From positions 13,463,083 through 13,527,082 of the forward strand of contig CM022670.1 of the NCBI GenBank assembly GCA_012295275.1: a stretch of 64,000 bases of DNA. Direction: 5' to 3'. Positions 40,721 to 53,879 of the stretch are shown in pieces (positions within the stretch are counted from its first letter, which is position 1; each line of letters begins with the position of its first letter). Position numbers and translations under genes: made by a program. Under the pieces are notes generated by a model. That model was not told the origin of the DNA. It made no database searches and worked only from the letters and a program-made list of their open reading frames with translations. Origin of the DNA: Chrysomallon squamiferum (taxonomy: Eukaryota > Mollusca > Gastropoda > Neomphalida > Peltospiridae).

Positions 40721-41188
40721 TTTAATAGGCATTGGTTAAACCAAAAATACACATTCTATGTTAACTCTGGGTGTCAAACATAAGGTTTCCTAAACAGATA
40801 GAAAATTTACTCGGTCTTTTTCATAACGTATTCATTCGTGTGCATTAAAAACAGTAAATTTTATCAAATCCATTGAAAAGTCGGAGATAAAGAACCTACT
40901 ACACAGGAAGTTATCCAAAGAGGACTGACCCAGCGATTCATTACCTGTTCAGTTAACACGACAGCCACAAAGCATCAGCCCTCTGTCATGACTGTAGTAC
41001 GTAATTATATATTTAGTTATTTTATTTTTAATATTACTCAACATAGTGTCGCAATATAATCTGGATAGAAACATCTATAAGATACAAGGGTTGTTTTAGA
41101 TTACAACATAAACATTGGTTTTCTCCTCCGATTATAAAAGTTCAAAATGATAAGGAAACAGAAGAAAGTGCCCCAGTTTTTATTCTGA

Positions 41189-41225
<37 letters not shown>

Positions 41226-43628
41226 TATCTATAAATAAATAAAAATTAACATACAAAGGCAGGAAGACGTCATGCAGTAAAACGTAGCACAACATGATGA
41301 AAGTTAGAACTGTGCGCTGTAAAAGAAATAGTTCACTTGGTGGGGGAGCAAGAATACCATACAAACAGTTATCTGCAGAGTTGGTAATAGCAACAAGAGA
41401 GGCCTTTAACATTTCGTTAATTGATTTTTTAGTTTGCATAGACAGTGTGGGTAGATCGCATGCACTAAAAATAACCTATAGCCCATCCTGCAATAGCAAG
41501 TCATCAGAGTAAGGTGATGGCCAAAAATGTACAGACTTGCATTGTGCCATACAGGTTCATGCTGTTACGCAAGGCACACCAACATGTATTGTAAATATAA
41601 GGTATATTTAGTATAAATAAATAAAATAATTTTTTTTTAAAAATGCGTTTTTATTGTAGGCAGATCTTTTTGACTTGGTCATTTATAAAGTAGCTCGCAA
41701 GCCAAACAAGTGTGGGCAACCCTGATCTAAACCTTCAAGTCGATAATGGCGCTAATTCTTTACCTACGATTTTCTCCCTCTTCATCTATTCACACTCACA
41801 TCACTTTCCACACCTTTATGAATTTTCCCGATGACCTTGTTTTATCAATGCATTATCTCTGACCTGGTCATGACGAAAATCGTGCCCATACAAACGTACC
41901 TGAACCACTTACACAGATATAATAAGCACGTTAGTAATTATCGTATTGCATTGTATCGTAATAGAATAACGTCTAATCACACCGTTATAACGGAGAGAGA
42001 AAGTTATACGAACGAGTCACCTACTCTGGATGTGTGTGTGTATGTGTGTGTGTAGCCACCACTTCCACCCACCCACCCCACAAATCAGGATTATGTGTTT
42101 TCGTTAACGATAATCGTCTTACTAAACCCCTCGGTGAATCATTTCTTAAATCAGAACTACCTCTCAGTGAACCCAAAGCACGGACAACGAGTACCAACAC
42201 ATACTTCAAGGACTAAAAAAGAAAAGAAAAAAGTGAGAACGTTTTCATCTGTTTTCAGTATTGTTTTAAGGTAAGTGAATAAGCTTCAAACAGAGTTTAG
42301 TAATAAATGGCGAGTAAAGAAATAATGTTAAGTTAAAAATACGTTTGTGACACAGCAGGATCTGAATTTTTAAATAATTTACATAATGATTCTGGCGTCA
42401 TGTATTATCGAGAAGCTTGAATGCTCGAAATGAATGAATAAAACCTCCAACACCTTCTATTCGAATATACACTAAATCTGTGGCTATGCTATAATACTAT
42501 ACTGAATATTTTATAATAATGAGGCAAAAATCTCCTATCATCACTGTATGAATTACTGTTATCTATAATGAATGTGCACCTTCTCTCGGTACTTACCATA
42601 ATTCTTGATAAATCATTTTCCGAGCATGTTTCAACGGGACCTATCACGTCTCTAGCGAACCCTTCACAGTTTGCTTCACATTTGTAGCTGTATAAATTAA
42701 ATGTTGTTGTACCAACAAGTTAGCAACTTAAAGTCTCTCAAAGAAGAACTCGAAATTGCTTTCTGAAGAAATCATATTTGTCAAAATATATTTTAACAAT
42801 CATAAATTTTCATTCTGAAGTTATATCTGTAACTAATGCCATATTACGAAGTTATCATAAATCACAAGTTTTCTTTCATATTCTTACACAGACATATTCA
42901 TTTACAAATACAGGCACACAACTCACAACACATCATTACACACATAAACATGCACTTAAAGACTAAAACACACATACCAATAAAATACTCGTACAAACAG
43001 GCACACTGCTAATATAAATGTAAATAATGTCTATAGATTTATCAGCGATAAAGTACGATGAATTATGTTAATGATTTTTTGTTTCTTATGCAGTAAAGTT
43101 ATATCACAAAAATAAGAACAAATTAATTAGTCCTATTCTTTTTCCTGTGTAATAAGTACATAATCACATACACATTTGATGCGTAATACAAACAAATAAA
43201 TAAACACATAAACATATAGACATATATCTATCTACCCATCCATCCATCAATACATACATACAAAAAACTATACATCCACACAGACAGACAGATAGACGGA
43301 TTAACATATACTAACTACATAGACAGATGCAACAAATATATTTATATGAATTAAGATTAATTACATTGTATATATATAGTTATTTATTTATTACAGATAT
43401 GGAATCACGCTGTGAAGATTCAGATTTTCGGGAGGTTACCATGGTAGCATCTACAAATACCTGCCGCATGAGATTAAATATGTTGTTATGGAAAATCTTC
43501 CTTATTACGAAAGCTTTCGAATAAACGTACAAATTTTTATTTTCATTTTCGCAAAATGGCAACAGCATCAGAAAGCAACCCAATGCCAAAATTTGAAAAA
43601 AGAAATTAGTATCAGCCAAATATTGATA
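40721..43628. other. Intergenic region with transposon remnant
   Basis: Contains an (ATA)n run at 41190-41224, a hAT-like end at 41640-41728, a GT run at 42031-42052, and a consensus donor (TTTTAAG|GTAAGT) at 42270/42271 that may end a 5' non-coding exon of the next gene. A tetranucleotide-rich stretch lies near 43200-43300. A TTACAG acceptor at 43391-43396 could begin the next exon. No coding region is supported. Confidence 0.5.
41640..41728 (-). mobile_element. hAT-type transposon/MITE end, fragment
   Basis: On the minus strand this reads CAGGGTTGCCCACACTTG, then GGCTTGCGAGCTAC, and runs into a block resembling GACCAAGTCAAAAAGATC. This resembles the terminal part of widespread animal hAT elements as I remember them. 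No matching opposite end or transposase was found nearby, so it is a fragment. Confidence 0.55.
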
Positions 43629-44640
43629 ATGTCGAGTAAAGTGTCCGATAATTGTTATGGGAACATGGACGAAAAAATAGCAGCAAATGATGCTACCGCT
43701 ATGGTTAGACAAAAGAAGCAGAGCTCCGCGGTGAATAAATCGTCAAACGTCTGTGGACAAGATGCGTTCTCTGAGGAGGATACCGCGAGATTACGTATTC
43801 TGTTACCAAGAAATCTGAAAGGTGAAATTTCTTTTAAACCTCCGAGCAGCGAAAGCCCGTTCGACCCGTGGGTCCCTGACACTCTCGCAAATGTTCGAAG
43901 TTCACGTGTGGTGCTCGTTCCGTCCAAGGTGTTTTTCAAACGACCTGAATACATCAGTCCATTTTTACCTACGACAAGTGGGTTCTGGCGTTTGAAAGCG
44001 TGAATGTCATGATGACTATTCCCATGATGCAACAGTCAGACTTTGGAGTCATTGACCCGACTGGACATATGTGGTAAGATGAATAACAAAAAAATAATAA
44101 TACATATATATATATATATATATACAGAAAGATAGAAAAAGTAAAGAAAAATAATGATTATACTATTTGCTACACCACCAGCAGTATTAGATGTAGGTCT
44201 ATTTTTTGCATTTTCATTCATCTTTATTAACAGCTAATAATGTAGCTCTGATATATTTTATTTACACAAACACATTTATGCACGAAAATAGACACGTGGA
44301 TCATTACCTTTTGATAAACCTATTTGGGGCACCACTAGTAATAGAAAATAACCGCCCTGACGGTTTGAAGCTAGACTCTTTGCTTATTTCAGCAGTTTTT
44401 GTATCAGCAAACTACTAAATCTCTACGTGCACCAAATTATTTTTGCCAAACTAAGTTATATGTATACTTTATTATATCTTGTGTCCTCCGCTGTATGCCT
44501 ATTGTGTTATTTCAAGTTCCAGCCATTGGTCTATATGACAATTCCGGCCCTGTTATATGTTTCTCCAGCTATTCTCTTACTCTCTCTCACCCCCCCGCGT
44601 CTCTCTCACTCTCTGTGTGTTTGTGTATATGTCTACACTC

Positions 44641-44691
<51 letters not shown>

Positions 44692-44728
44692 CAACACCTT
44701 ATATTCGTTAATATAAAATATGTCTACA

Positions 44729-44820
<92 letters not shown>

Positions 44821-46420
44821 CAACACCTTATATTCGTTAATACAAAATCGTAAAATAACTGAAAATACATGTATTTTATTGATGAACTGTTTCTGGATCA
44901 GTTCCAGGTATGAATGTCTGATAATGTTTCATGCATCGCTGAATGTTTTTGTTTATTGTTAGTAAATACCGTCAACACTCATCAATCATCGATTTTGACG
45001 ATATATCAAGGTTAAGTTGATTTTGAATGATAACAATAATAATGCCACATTATGTTCGTGACTCCTATTGACATTTTCGTCTTTATGGTCACATATCGTT
45101 TCCTTGAATATGTATAATATTAATATTATTGTTGTCTTCGCCTTTGTTATTATTGAAAATGCTGGCGTTGTTTGCTTATATAAAACTTCAGCTGCTTATG
45201 ATTATTATTATTATTATTATTTATTATTACAGGAAAATAACAGCTGATACAAAGGAAGACATTGATGACGTAATATCTCGTTTTGAGTCTCGTCCGTCGG
45301 TGATTCATGCTGTGCTTATAGCGAGTGAGGTCATGGTCGACAACTCAGAACGTAAGTATGGCTGAAAATTACATTGGAAAGATAAAATACGTGTTAATAA
45401 GAGAAGAAAATTATAAGCAGCAGACAGACAGACACACACACACACACACACACACACTCAGACGACTGAAAAGGCAGGATGATAACTAACATGACGCATT
45501 CTTTGCCAAGGCCATTGGAAAACAGATTACTCAATACCGTGTTTCGTAAGATTGGCGTAACATCATTAATTTCACAGACAACAAAAGGTGCGCGGCACTG
45601 AATGTTAAATTCAACACATTATGATAATGATACATTTAACATGCTTCTGTCAGCGTCAGTTACTTGATGCAACTCTTACGTCGATTTAAATAATTGCTTT
45701 GGCAATACACGCTGTGGAAAATTTATTAAGAAAACGTAAAATATGTTTGATGTGTATGAGTGTGTGGAGGGGGGGAGGGTGAGTGTATGTGAGCGTTTGG
45801 GTTTGTGTAAGTGTGTATAAAAATCCACCCACACTCGAAAGGAATTATTTATGTGTAATGCTTTAGTATTATACATTTATTTACCATTTACTTACATTTC
45901 TACATACTTATTACCTTCCTACCTTAATCATTACAATTAAAAAGTGGAATGACATTGTTTGTGCAAAGGTTCATCAATCGGATCAAAATAAATACTCAGA
46001 TTTAGTTTATCTGTGATTATATACATACATTTATATTGTAAGCTAGTATTGTTAACATTTCGCTCAATGAGTTTTCATTTGTCGTAGTGAGCGTTGTGCT
46101 GTTCCTGGCACCACAGTCACGTTGTATCACCATGGTGATTTCACAGTTACATCAAGCAAAAGAGCGGCTGAAAATGAAAAGGAAATACGTCATTGACGTA
46201 AGCTTTGCATTTAGTTTGATGTTTTAAAATAAACATGTCTGAGTTTTATTAGTAAATGTTAAAGTGTGACTGCTCTGGTATTGTCTAAATCTTGTTTTGT
46301 TATTTTTCTTGTTTACTTATTCTGTTTTGTAGTTTTTGTTTGTTGCTTGACATGAAGAATGAGGTCATTTCGAACAGAACTGCAAAAAAAGAAAAAATAA
46401 TAATAATAATTGATTAATTA

Positions 46421-46477
<57 letters not shown>

Positions 46478-48080
46478 AATTAATTAATTCATAATAATAA
46501 TAATAATAATAATAACAATAATAATAATAATAATAATAAAAAGAAACAAAGAAAGAAAGAAAAAAGAAAGCAAGAAAGAAATTCGTTTTAATTATTATTA
46601 TTATTACTATTTGAAAAATGCAGCTAATGATTATTTGGTTTATTTCATCATATAACTGTTCTTTTAGCACATTTTTAATCTAAAATAAACTAAATAATGC
46701 GACTCCACGCGCCATAATAAAACCAAAACCGCTCACAGCAATGATCAATTCGGCGATGACAGAGGCAAACAAAGGATCTGCAGTGTAAGAAGATTTAACT
46801 TAATTTGTTATTGTCAGATGTTTTGTTGAGTGTTTTTCATTTAATAAACCCTAAAGGCCATTAATGTTCTGCACTTATGAAAAATTAAATTTTATTGCAG
46901 ATTGCAGTAAGGCCGTAGACTGTTCATCTTGTTGCTGTAGGAATATTAATGATTGCTTATGGAATTAACAGTTTATTGTTGTATGTAGTATTTCAACCAT
47001 ATCGTCGTTTCATCATTCTTTAATAGTACTACTAGTAAAAGCACTAATAAAAATAATAATAATTATAATAAAAGTAGTGGTAGTAGTAGTAGTAGTAATA
47101 ATAATAATAATACCATCAACTAAAACGATTATCAGTTTATCATGATAATGATCACAATAATTATACTTATTATCATGGTGCTGCTGCTGCTGCTGATGAT
47201 GATATGATAATAATATCAACCAAAACGATCATCTGTTTATTATAACAATAATGATGATAATGATGTGATGATTATTATCTTGATGAAATGATATGATAAT
47301 GAAGATGCTAGTGATGATCTGTTGTATTTTCTCTCAGGTAGATCTTTCCGACACAACAGCCCAGTGGTCCAACAAAGTCCTGCACCGGAAAGTACAAGTG
47401 CATGGGTGCGAAATTTCGTATTTCCGGCGGAATTTTCAGTGAACTGTCGCCTGATCGGACAAACGGATCCGGCTGCTTCAGATGTTTTCAGGTAACAAAT
47501 ACAAAAAAGATAACAAAACAAGGCTTAAATACCTGTACAGGTTGAATCGAGTTTATTAAAGACATTTCAACACAGGACTGAATGGATTATCAAATGAACA
47601 AATACTGTTTAGTTTAGCGACTCTTCGTTACAGTTTGATAATAAACTGATTATATTAGTATTATTTGTGTGATTCTGTAACAACATTACGAAGAGAGAAC
47701 CCACTTCTGCTGTTAAAATATAATAGACTTTTTTTTTAATGAACTTGTCTATAAAGTGTAACAAAAATTACTACAAATGTCGTTTAAGAATGATTTGTTC
47801 ACCAATAACAAACAAGCAAGGAAAACTACAGAAAAATAAAACGAAATGGAAGCATCAGTGTATCTTCTTCTCGTTATTAAATTTTGCTGCCATATTTTAT
47901 TATTATCTAAGATTCATTCATATCTTAAAAAATGTCTCTAAATAAAATAAAATCTATGTAGGCAATTCTTTTACACAAATCAAGAGTATTTTAATATAAA
48001 CAAAATTATTGAAATTGTTTGTTCATTTCACACTAGGTACACGTTTTCAAGACATAAAAAAAACCTAAAAAAACTAAATA

Positions 48081-48115
<35 letters not shown>

Positions 48116-51100
48116 TAAAAAGTAAATAAATAAATAATATTTTAAAAGTATGAAAAAACTATTTACACTATTGGGCTGCATGATAAATAACTTGTAAAAA
48201 CTTGTGCTTTAATTTACTATTTGCAGAAGAGGAATAAGGTTTCAGTGTGTGGAGACGTTTTACAGAAATGTGATGACTTAATCTCTGTAGTCGGCAGCAA
48301 AAGCGCCACCACAATAAAACAGAAGCTGGCTTTCATTCAGTGTAAGTCGCCGTCAGAAATATAACCTTACAACAGAAGTCTAATTTCAAATCATTCTACC
48401 TCACAACGTGTTTACACAGTTTTCTTCTGTAGAAGATTACCACTGTTGAACAATAAGCATTAACAGTGAAAGGTAATGTAATACGTTCGTGGTACAATTC
48501 CAGCCCTAAAGAATAAAAATACTACACCCTGTCGTAATCGTTTACAACACTAATAAATGCTGGCTTGGGTTAAAACAGTTATTTGATTCTAAACGTCTTT
48601 ACTTCTGCTTCGACTGAGTTGTTATCTGTTTTGTTAGATTCATGTGAAATTGTATGCGAGAATTGTTTGTCTGGCTTCTAATCCCCGATGTACAGTGTGA
48701 CCCGACAAAGTAGCAAATAGCTGAATAATTCCCTTAATTATTTATTATTATATATTTTTGTTCTTCTTAAGTTATAGACGTAAAATGATCTGCAACAAAA
48801 TGGTTCTTAAAATAGAAATGAGAATTAATTTCAGATCTCTTTTTTTGTATTTCAAATAGCAAATTTCTTCCTTAATTTTCTCCAGACTTGAACACATATA
48901 AAACTTAAGAACAATGGACAGAATTATAAGTTATGAGCATTATTAATATCAGCAAGATTAAAATGATTTTGTCTGTGTCGAGTTGTCATTTTTGGTAATA
49001 ATATATTAAGGTGGGTTATAGGCGAAAATTTGTGTATTATTTTTTTTTTATATGTATTATTTTAATTATTTAATTATTATTATATATATGTATATATCTA
49101 TATATATATTTTTTTTTTTTATGTGGAAGAGTATTTTTATCATTCATTCATTATTTTACAGTTACATTTATATATACGATGACTTTAAACCTGCATAAAT
49201 AACATTAATATTAACGATAGCTTAATTCAGAGCTAACAGATCACTGAGTTTAAATTATAAATCAAGAAACTAAATGTATGATACTAATTATAATAAAAAA
49301 ATATTTCAGTGATGTCATGGGTGGAATCGGTTCCTTCGCCTCTTTGTGATCTTTGCGGTAAATCAATGATGCAGAATGGAAATCAGGAATGCGACGAAAT
49401 TCATCAAATCTACCGACACCGGCAGATAGATGGCAGCACCGCGGACGATAATTCAGACCAAGAAGAAACAGGACTGTCTTGCATTTCGCCGTCGGAATCG
49501 GAAATATCTGACTGTCTGGAAACGATTTTTGAAGTGGAAAACGAATGCGAATCTTCTCGAATGTCCTCCATGCCAGCCAGTCGTCTGACTCACAGAGAGA
49601 AGACTAAAGCGTCTTTAACAAAGCAAGAACTGAAAATCAAAGAATTAGAGTTGGCCAAGGAGAAAGAACAAGCAGTGATGGCCGCCGCGGAAAACGAAAC
49701 CAAAATGGCGGACGAAGAAAAATACCGAAAATGGTTACGCAACGATCAGCTGTTTTATCTGCCTGAGAACAGTTTCGAGAAGTTTTTCAAAAACGCCGGC
49801 GAGGAGAAAAAACGGCAGTTTCTTGGACAAAACGATAAATTAGCTCCGCCGGAAATAGCCGACGTAGGATTATCAGCCAGAGCAAAACAGAAAATAGTTA
49901 AGCAGAATTTTAAGAAATCTTTATCGAAGTCTACGCCGAGTAAGATAAAAGTAGTACCAGCTATTGGACAAAGCAGTAACTTGCCAATTAAAGCAAAATG
50001 CTTGGAAAAAGAGTATCAAATACCGCTGCAGATGTATTTTAAATATGCCCAGTACGGAGACAGGAGACTTTCGAAATCAGAAGAAACTGATAGTTTGTCA
50101 TCTCGCGTGCCAGTTACAACGAAGAAAGTGAATATAAACGGAGCAAAATACGCCTATTCTCCGCGAAGTTCAATCAACGAACAGCAAAGTTCTCAAGCAA
50201 TCGTAGACGGAAACCATTCTCTTAAGGACGTCAACGAGGAATTTTTCATGGACGTTCTTCCACGTGACGAGTTAAACGAACCCGCAATTACGGAGAGGAT
50301 ATTTGAAAGACATAAAGACGTGAATCGTGAAACAAACAGCAAGTTAAGAGAAAACCTCGTGTCCAAGGACGATGTTAAGGAGAATGAACAACAAAACTGC
50401 GTGCCATCTACATCCGTTAATCACACACCAGCCAAAAAGTACGATCACATTCCAAAAGATGAAGTCTTCAGTCCTCGAGTCAATGTACATCGAAGGACAA
50501 GCAGTGACAACGTTAGTATTACAAATGGAACTGCAGTGCCGGCAAATTCCCCGGTTTCTGTAGGTAACAGTGTGAATTATGAAATCATGGAATTTTTCAA
50601 CCGAGAAAAGTTTAACGAAAGTGTCGGATGTTTCGACGAGGCTAGGAAAGAAAAGACTGCAAGAACGAATTCTTTAGTCTCGGGAAAAGATTCGGTGAGA
50701 AGTCACGGCTCAAATGACAAAAACATTAACGGTAAAACTCCCAGCGTGTCTGTCAAACCTACTGGACCAGTCAGTATGGAAAATAATGTTCTTTCTTATG
50801 AAACACAGACAATGCATTCAAAAGAAAAAGAACGCTATCCAGATACCATTGTTTCGGATAAGAATGGTTATGAAAAGATTAATAATGCTGGTAATAATGG
50901 TGAGAGAATCGGCAATCAAACAAAACAGATAGGAGAGGGTGACAGTAAAGAGTTAATAACTAACAAGAAAATGATTACGTCAACGTTCCCCAAACCTTTG
51001 TCTTCTATTGGCTTGGCGAGTTCACACGGCAAAGTTGCCACGAAACTGACACCCAACAACGTAATCGAAGGTAATAGCAGTACAGACTTCAGTAACGTGT

Positions 51101-51974
51101 TTTCTATAGTAGATAAGACAGGATGTACAGAGAAGACGAATAGCACGAAACTGAAGAGTGCTGTTCTTCCAGGGAGTAGTACTGTATCCCAAAATGATGA
51201 TGGTTTTACAAACGGCAACTCGTCTAGATCACGTAGACTTGGTGTCAGTTCAGAAAAATGTACTGAATCTGAAGACAGCGAATCGTCGACGGAAAGTTCC
51301 AGCTCGTCGTCAGACAGAATATATTCCGATCCTAACTCTCCGTCTCAGCCGCCTGCTGTTACGTCAAAGAGCGATGACGTTCTCTCGCCGGAAAGCATTC
51401 TACGTCTTTCGAGAGAATCGAGTAAAGATGTCCCGGGTCAAGGCGCAGACGAATCAGAACGTGCAAGCATTCAAGCTGCCACGCGAGAAAATACGTGGGT
51501 GACGTCGCAGGAAAACTCTCCCACTACTCAAGAGTCTCCTGACTTAAGCCCCGAATCGGAGGAGAAACTCCTGTTCCTTTCATTTCTGCAACAGTAACCA
51601 TTATCGAAAAGAAAAACAGACCTGCAGAAAACGAGTCCTTGCAGAAGAGCGAGACTGTCGCACCCAGCAGACGCAAGGACGCTTTTCAGGAAATTGAGGT
51701 CGATTTTAGTAAAACTACGCGATATTCGTTCAGAGAAGGAAAGTCGTCTGGCGTTTCAGAAGCAGAAACGAAGTTGACAAATGGCGTTAACGGAATTGGA
51801 GTGACGTCGGAGACGAAAACAGTTCTGACAAGACCCAAACGTCCTCCGGGATTTGTGCACCCGATTTACAGAGATATCTCGGACATCGGCGACAGTGCCA
51901 TCATTCCAAACAAACGTTTTGACGTTGTTAATTTCCTGTCTTTCAAAGCAGACAACTACTCCGAAGACTTCTAG
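43629..51974 (+). CDS. Large uncharacterised protein, frame broken twice
   Basis: I do not recognise this gene. Exons that join in phase are 43629-44073, 45233-45351, 46088-46197, 47342-47491, 48227-48341 and 49310-51974, giving about 1,200 residues if one base is allowed for at each of two breaks. Break 1 lies at about 43949-44000: FFKRPEYI in one frame, then IFTYDKWVLAFESVNVMM in the -1 frame. Break 2 lies at 51543-51596: the frame ends at TAA 51595-51597, while the -1 frame continues as TPVPFISATVTIIEKK to TAG/stop at 51972-51974. The N-terminal third looks folded (hydrophobic strands, VIHAVLIASEVMV, LSVVLFLAPQSRCITMVI). A cysteine-rich part follows (GCFRCF, CGDVLQKCDD, LCDLCGKSMM with CxxC). 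A charged helical segment (LTKQELKIKELELAKEKEQ) and a long Ser/Asn-rich disordered part come next, then a neater C-terminus (RPPGFVHPIYRDISDIG). Upstream in-frame Met at 43488 is possible; ATG 44009 is another possible start if the first part is not translated. Confidence 0.6.
44630..44848. repeat. Duplicated segment with two (GA)n arrays
   Basis: GA runs at 44646-44688 and 44735-44818, each preceded by GTCTACA...ATATGAGA and followed by ACCAACACCTTATATTCGTT. This is a tandem duplication of the whole unit in intron 1 of the unknown gene. Confidence 0.92.
45428..45456. repeat. (CA)n microsatellite
   Basis: Short CA array after GACA repeats in intron 2 of the unknown gene. Confidence 0.9.
46396..46540. 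repeat. (AAT)n microsatellite
   Basis: Long AAT array with TTAATTAA interruptions, followed by a GAAA-rich stretch to about 46580, in intron 3 of the unknown gene. Confidence 0.95.
47038..47240. repeat. Mixed trinucleotide repeat (AAT/AGT/GCT/GAT)
   Basis: Degenerate trinucleotides; CATC AACTAAAACGAT-type segments occur twice (near 47115 and 47216), so part of it is a local duplication. Confidence 0.8.
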
Positions 51975-52085
51975 ATATTTTATTATTTTAAAGTTTACCT
52001 GTGGCGGTGCTACCAAAGAGACTACGTCAAAATTTTAATCTTCCAGATGATTAAATTAATTGACTGCCAGGAATCCTTTGCTGAT

Positions 52086-52091
52086 AATAAA
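52086..52091 (+). terminator. Candidate poly(A) signal of the unknown gene
   Basis: AATAAA about 110 nt after the stop at 51972-51974, with a second AATAAA at 52109-52114. Confidence 0.5.
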
Positions 52092-52176
52092 GTATAAGAA
52101 CAATTGTAATAAATCCTAGGTATTCGTAATGTCATATTTATATGGAAATATTAGTAGATTGATCCATATATCGAAA

Positions 52177-52200
52177 CACACACACACACACTCGTATGTG

Positions 52201-52234
<34 letters not shown>

Positions 52235-52235
52235 A
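52177..52235. repeat. (CA)/(TA)/(CA) compound microsatellite
   Basis: CA run, GTATGTG, TA run, CA run: a partly palindromic arrangement 80 nt past the candidate poly(A) signal. Confidence 0.9.
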
Positions 52236-52311
52236 ATATACACACTAACATACATACCTACATAAGTAAACTACACTTTGTTCTTATGTACACAGAAAAA
52301 AGAAGAAGCAA

Positions 52312-52343
<32 letters not shown>

Positions 52344-53159
52344 ACAACATTAGGTTAATGTAACATCCCAGTTCAAAGTGTCACTACGTGCTCGCTTAAA
52401 TCGCGCCTACAAATTAATTGAACCGAACGCTGAATCATGTCGTGAAATTCTTTCCTTCGTTTCTTCGTCTTGAGAGCGCTGTTCGCCATTAAAGTATGTT
52501 AATACCAGCGCATTTCCACTAACTCACGGCCGTTAATTGCGTTACCACTTGTTTGAAAACAAATAAATTTGATTTAACTGACAGGGAAAGTGGATCAGTG
52601 TGTAAAGGGCGGAGTAAGATGGAAGCTTAATGCGCTGGGTTCCAAGAATTTCTAGATTTTTTTTTTTTTTTTAAAAACGCCCTTGTATCGTATCTTGACA
52701 ACGCTGTCAGTTATTCGGTTTTATTAAACTGTTAAAAACTGTTACAGAATGAATGGTTTCTTATAAGTATGTTGTTATTATCCGATCAATACTGCAGAGG
52801 TAGCGTTTAATTTGGTTTTTATATCGCCTAGTATAATTTAGTGGCAAATGACGGTATTCAGCTGAACTCGCCAACACGAGATAACATATCGCGAGAAGTA
52901 ATTACGTGTAAAATGGCGCCCAAAGCTCAGTGGTTTTGCTTCAGTTTGGAACTGGCGACGTAAATCTAACATGAGGAATCTCAAAGTAGAAACCAGCTTA
53001 TATAAAATTTGCCTGAAAAGAAAATGTTTGCATAATACATTTCATATATAATTTTACTTAATACTTCGTTAAATAGCATGTTTTTGTCACGATTATCAAT
53101 TAGTTTTCTTAATCGATGTATTTTTTTGTTTGTTGTTGTTGTTTTTAGTTGTTGGTATT

Positions 53160-53161
<2 letters not shown>

Positions 53162-53191
<30 letters not shown>
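53162..53191. repeat. Poly(T) tract, about 30 nt
   Basis: Uninterrupted T run without a recognised retroelement next to it. Confidence 0.95.
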
Positions 53192-53195
<4 letters not shown>

Positions 53196-53879
53196 CTTTT
53201 TTAAAAATATATTATGGAACAAGCCACAGAAGAAGATAACCATGGTTACCCAGAACTCGTTGCTGCTCGTTCCCATAACAGCTCAATACTTCAGGCACCC
53301 CCCCCCAAACAAAAAAAAAGAAAAAAAAAAAAAGGTCCGTTACTAGATTAATTGCTTAAAATGAAGACAGAATATACCACAGCAATATCCCGACTGGCCG
53401 CTAAAAAGGCAATTCAATGATGAAGAGAATTCCTTCACAAGTTGCGTGTAGAACTGTATTTTTAAAGATGGGAGCCAAGGTTGAGGTATTAGTCATTATA
53501 TATGTCACGGTTCTTCGGGTTAAACCTCACAAAATAGGCGGAGTGTTATACCTGAGAACAACATGAAATGCCATTTCGTCTTATAGCCAGTTGATTTACA
53601 ATGCTCAGTGGATGTTGATGGAATAATAATTATGTTCACAGAAACAGAGTGCTTTATTTAACGACACACACTGTATACATTTTTAATCCATAGGGGACTG
53701 ATCCTGCGATCCATCACATTTTTCAGAACATTTTGTCATTAATCTATCTGATGTCTCTCTATCTATCTATCTATTTATCTATCTATCGGTATGCAAACAA
53801 TAACGATGGTGTTATAGGATTAATTAGAAATGAGTGTGTAGTGCTTTTTAAATTTCCTAAAATTGAAAATTAATTCTAC

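Noticed and set aside
47240-47521. Minus-strand ORF of 93 residues
   Set aside because: Antisense shadow of a plus-strand exon (47342-47491) that joins in phase with both neighbours.
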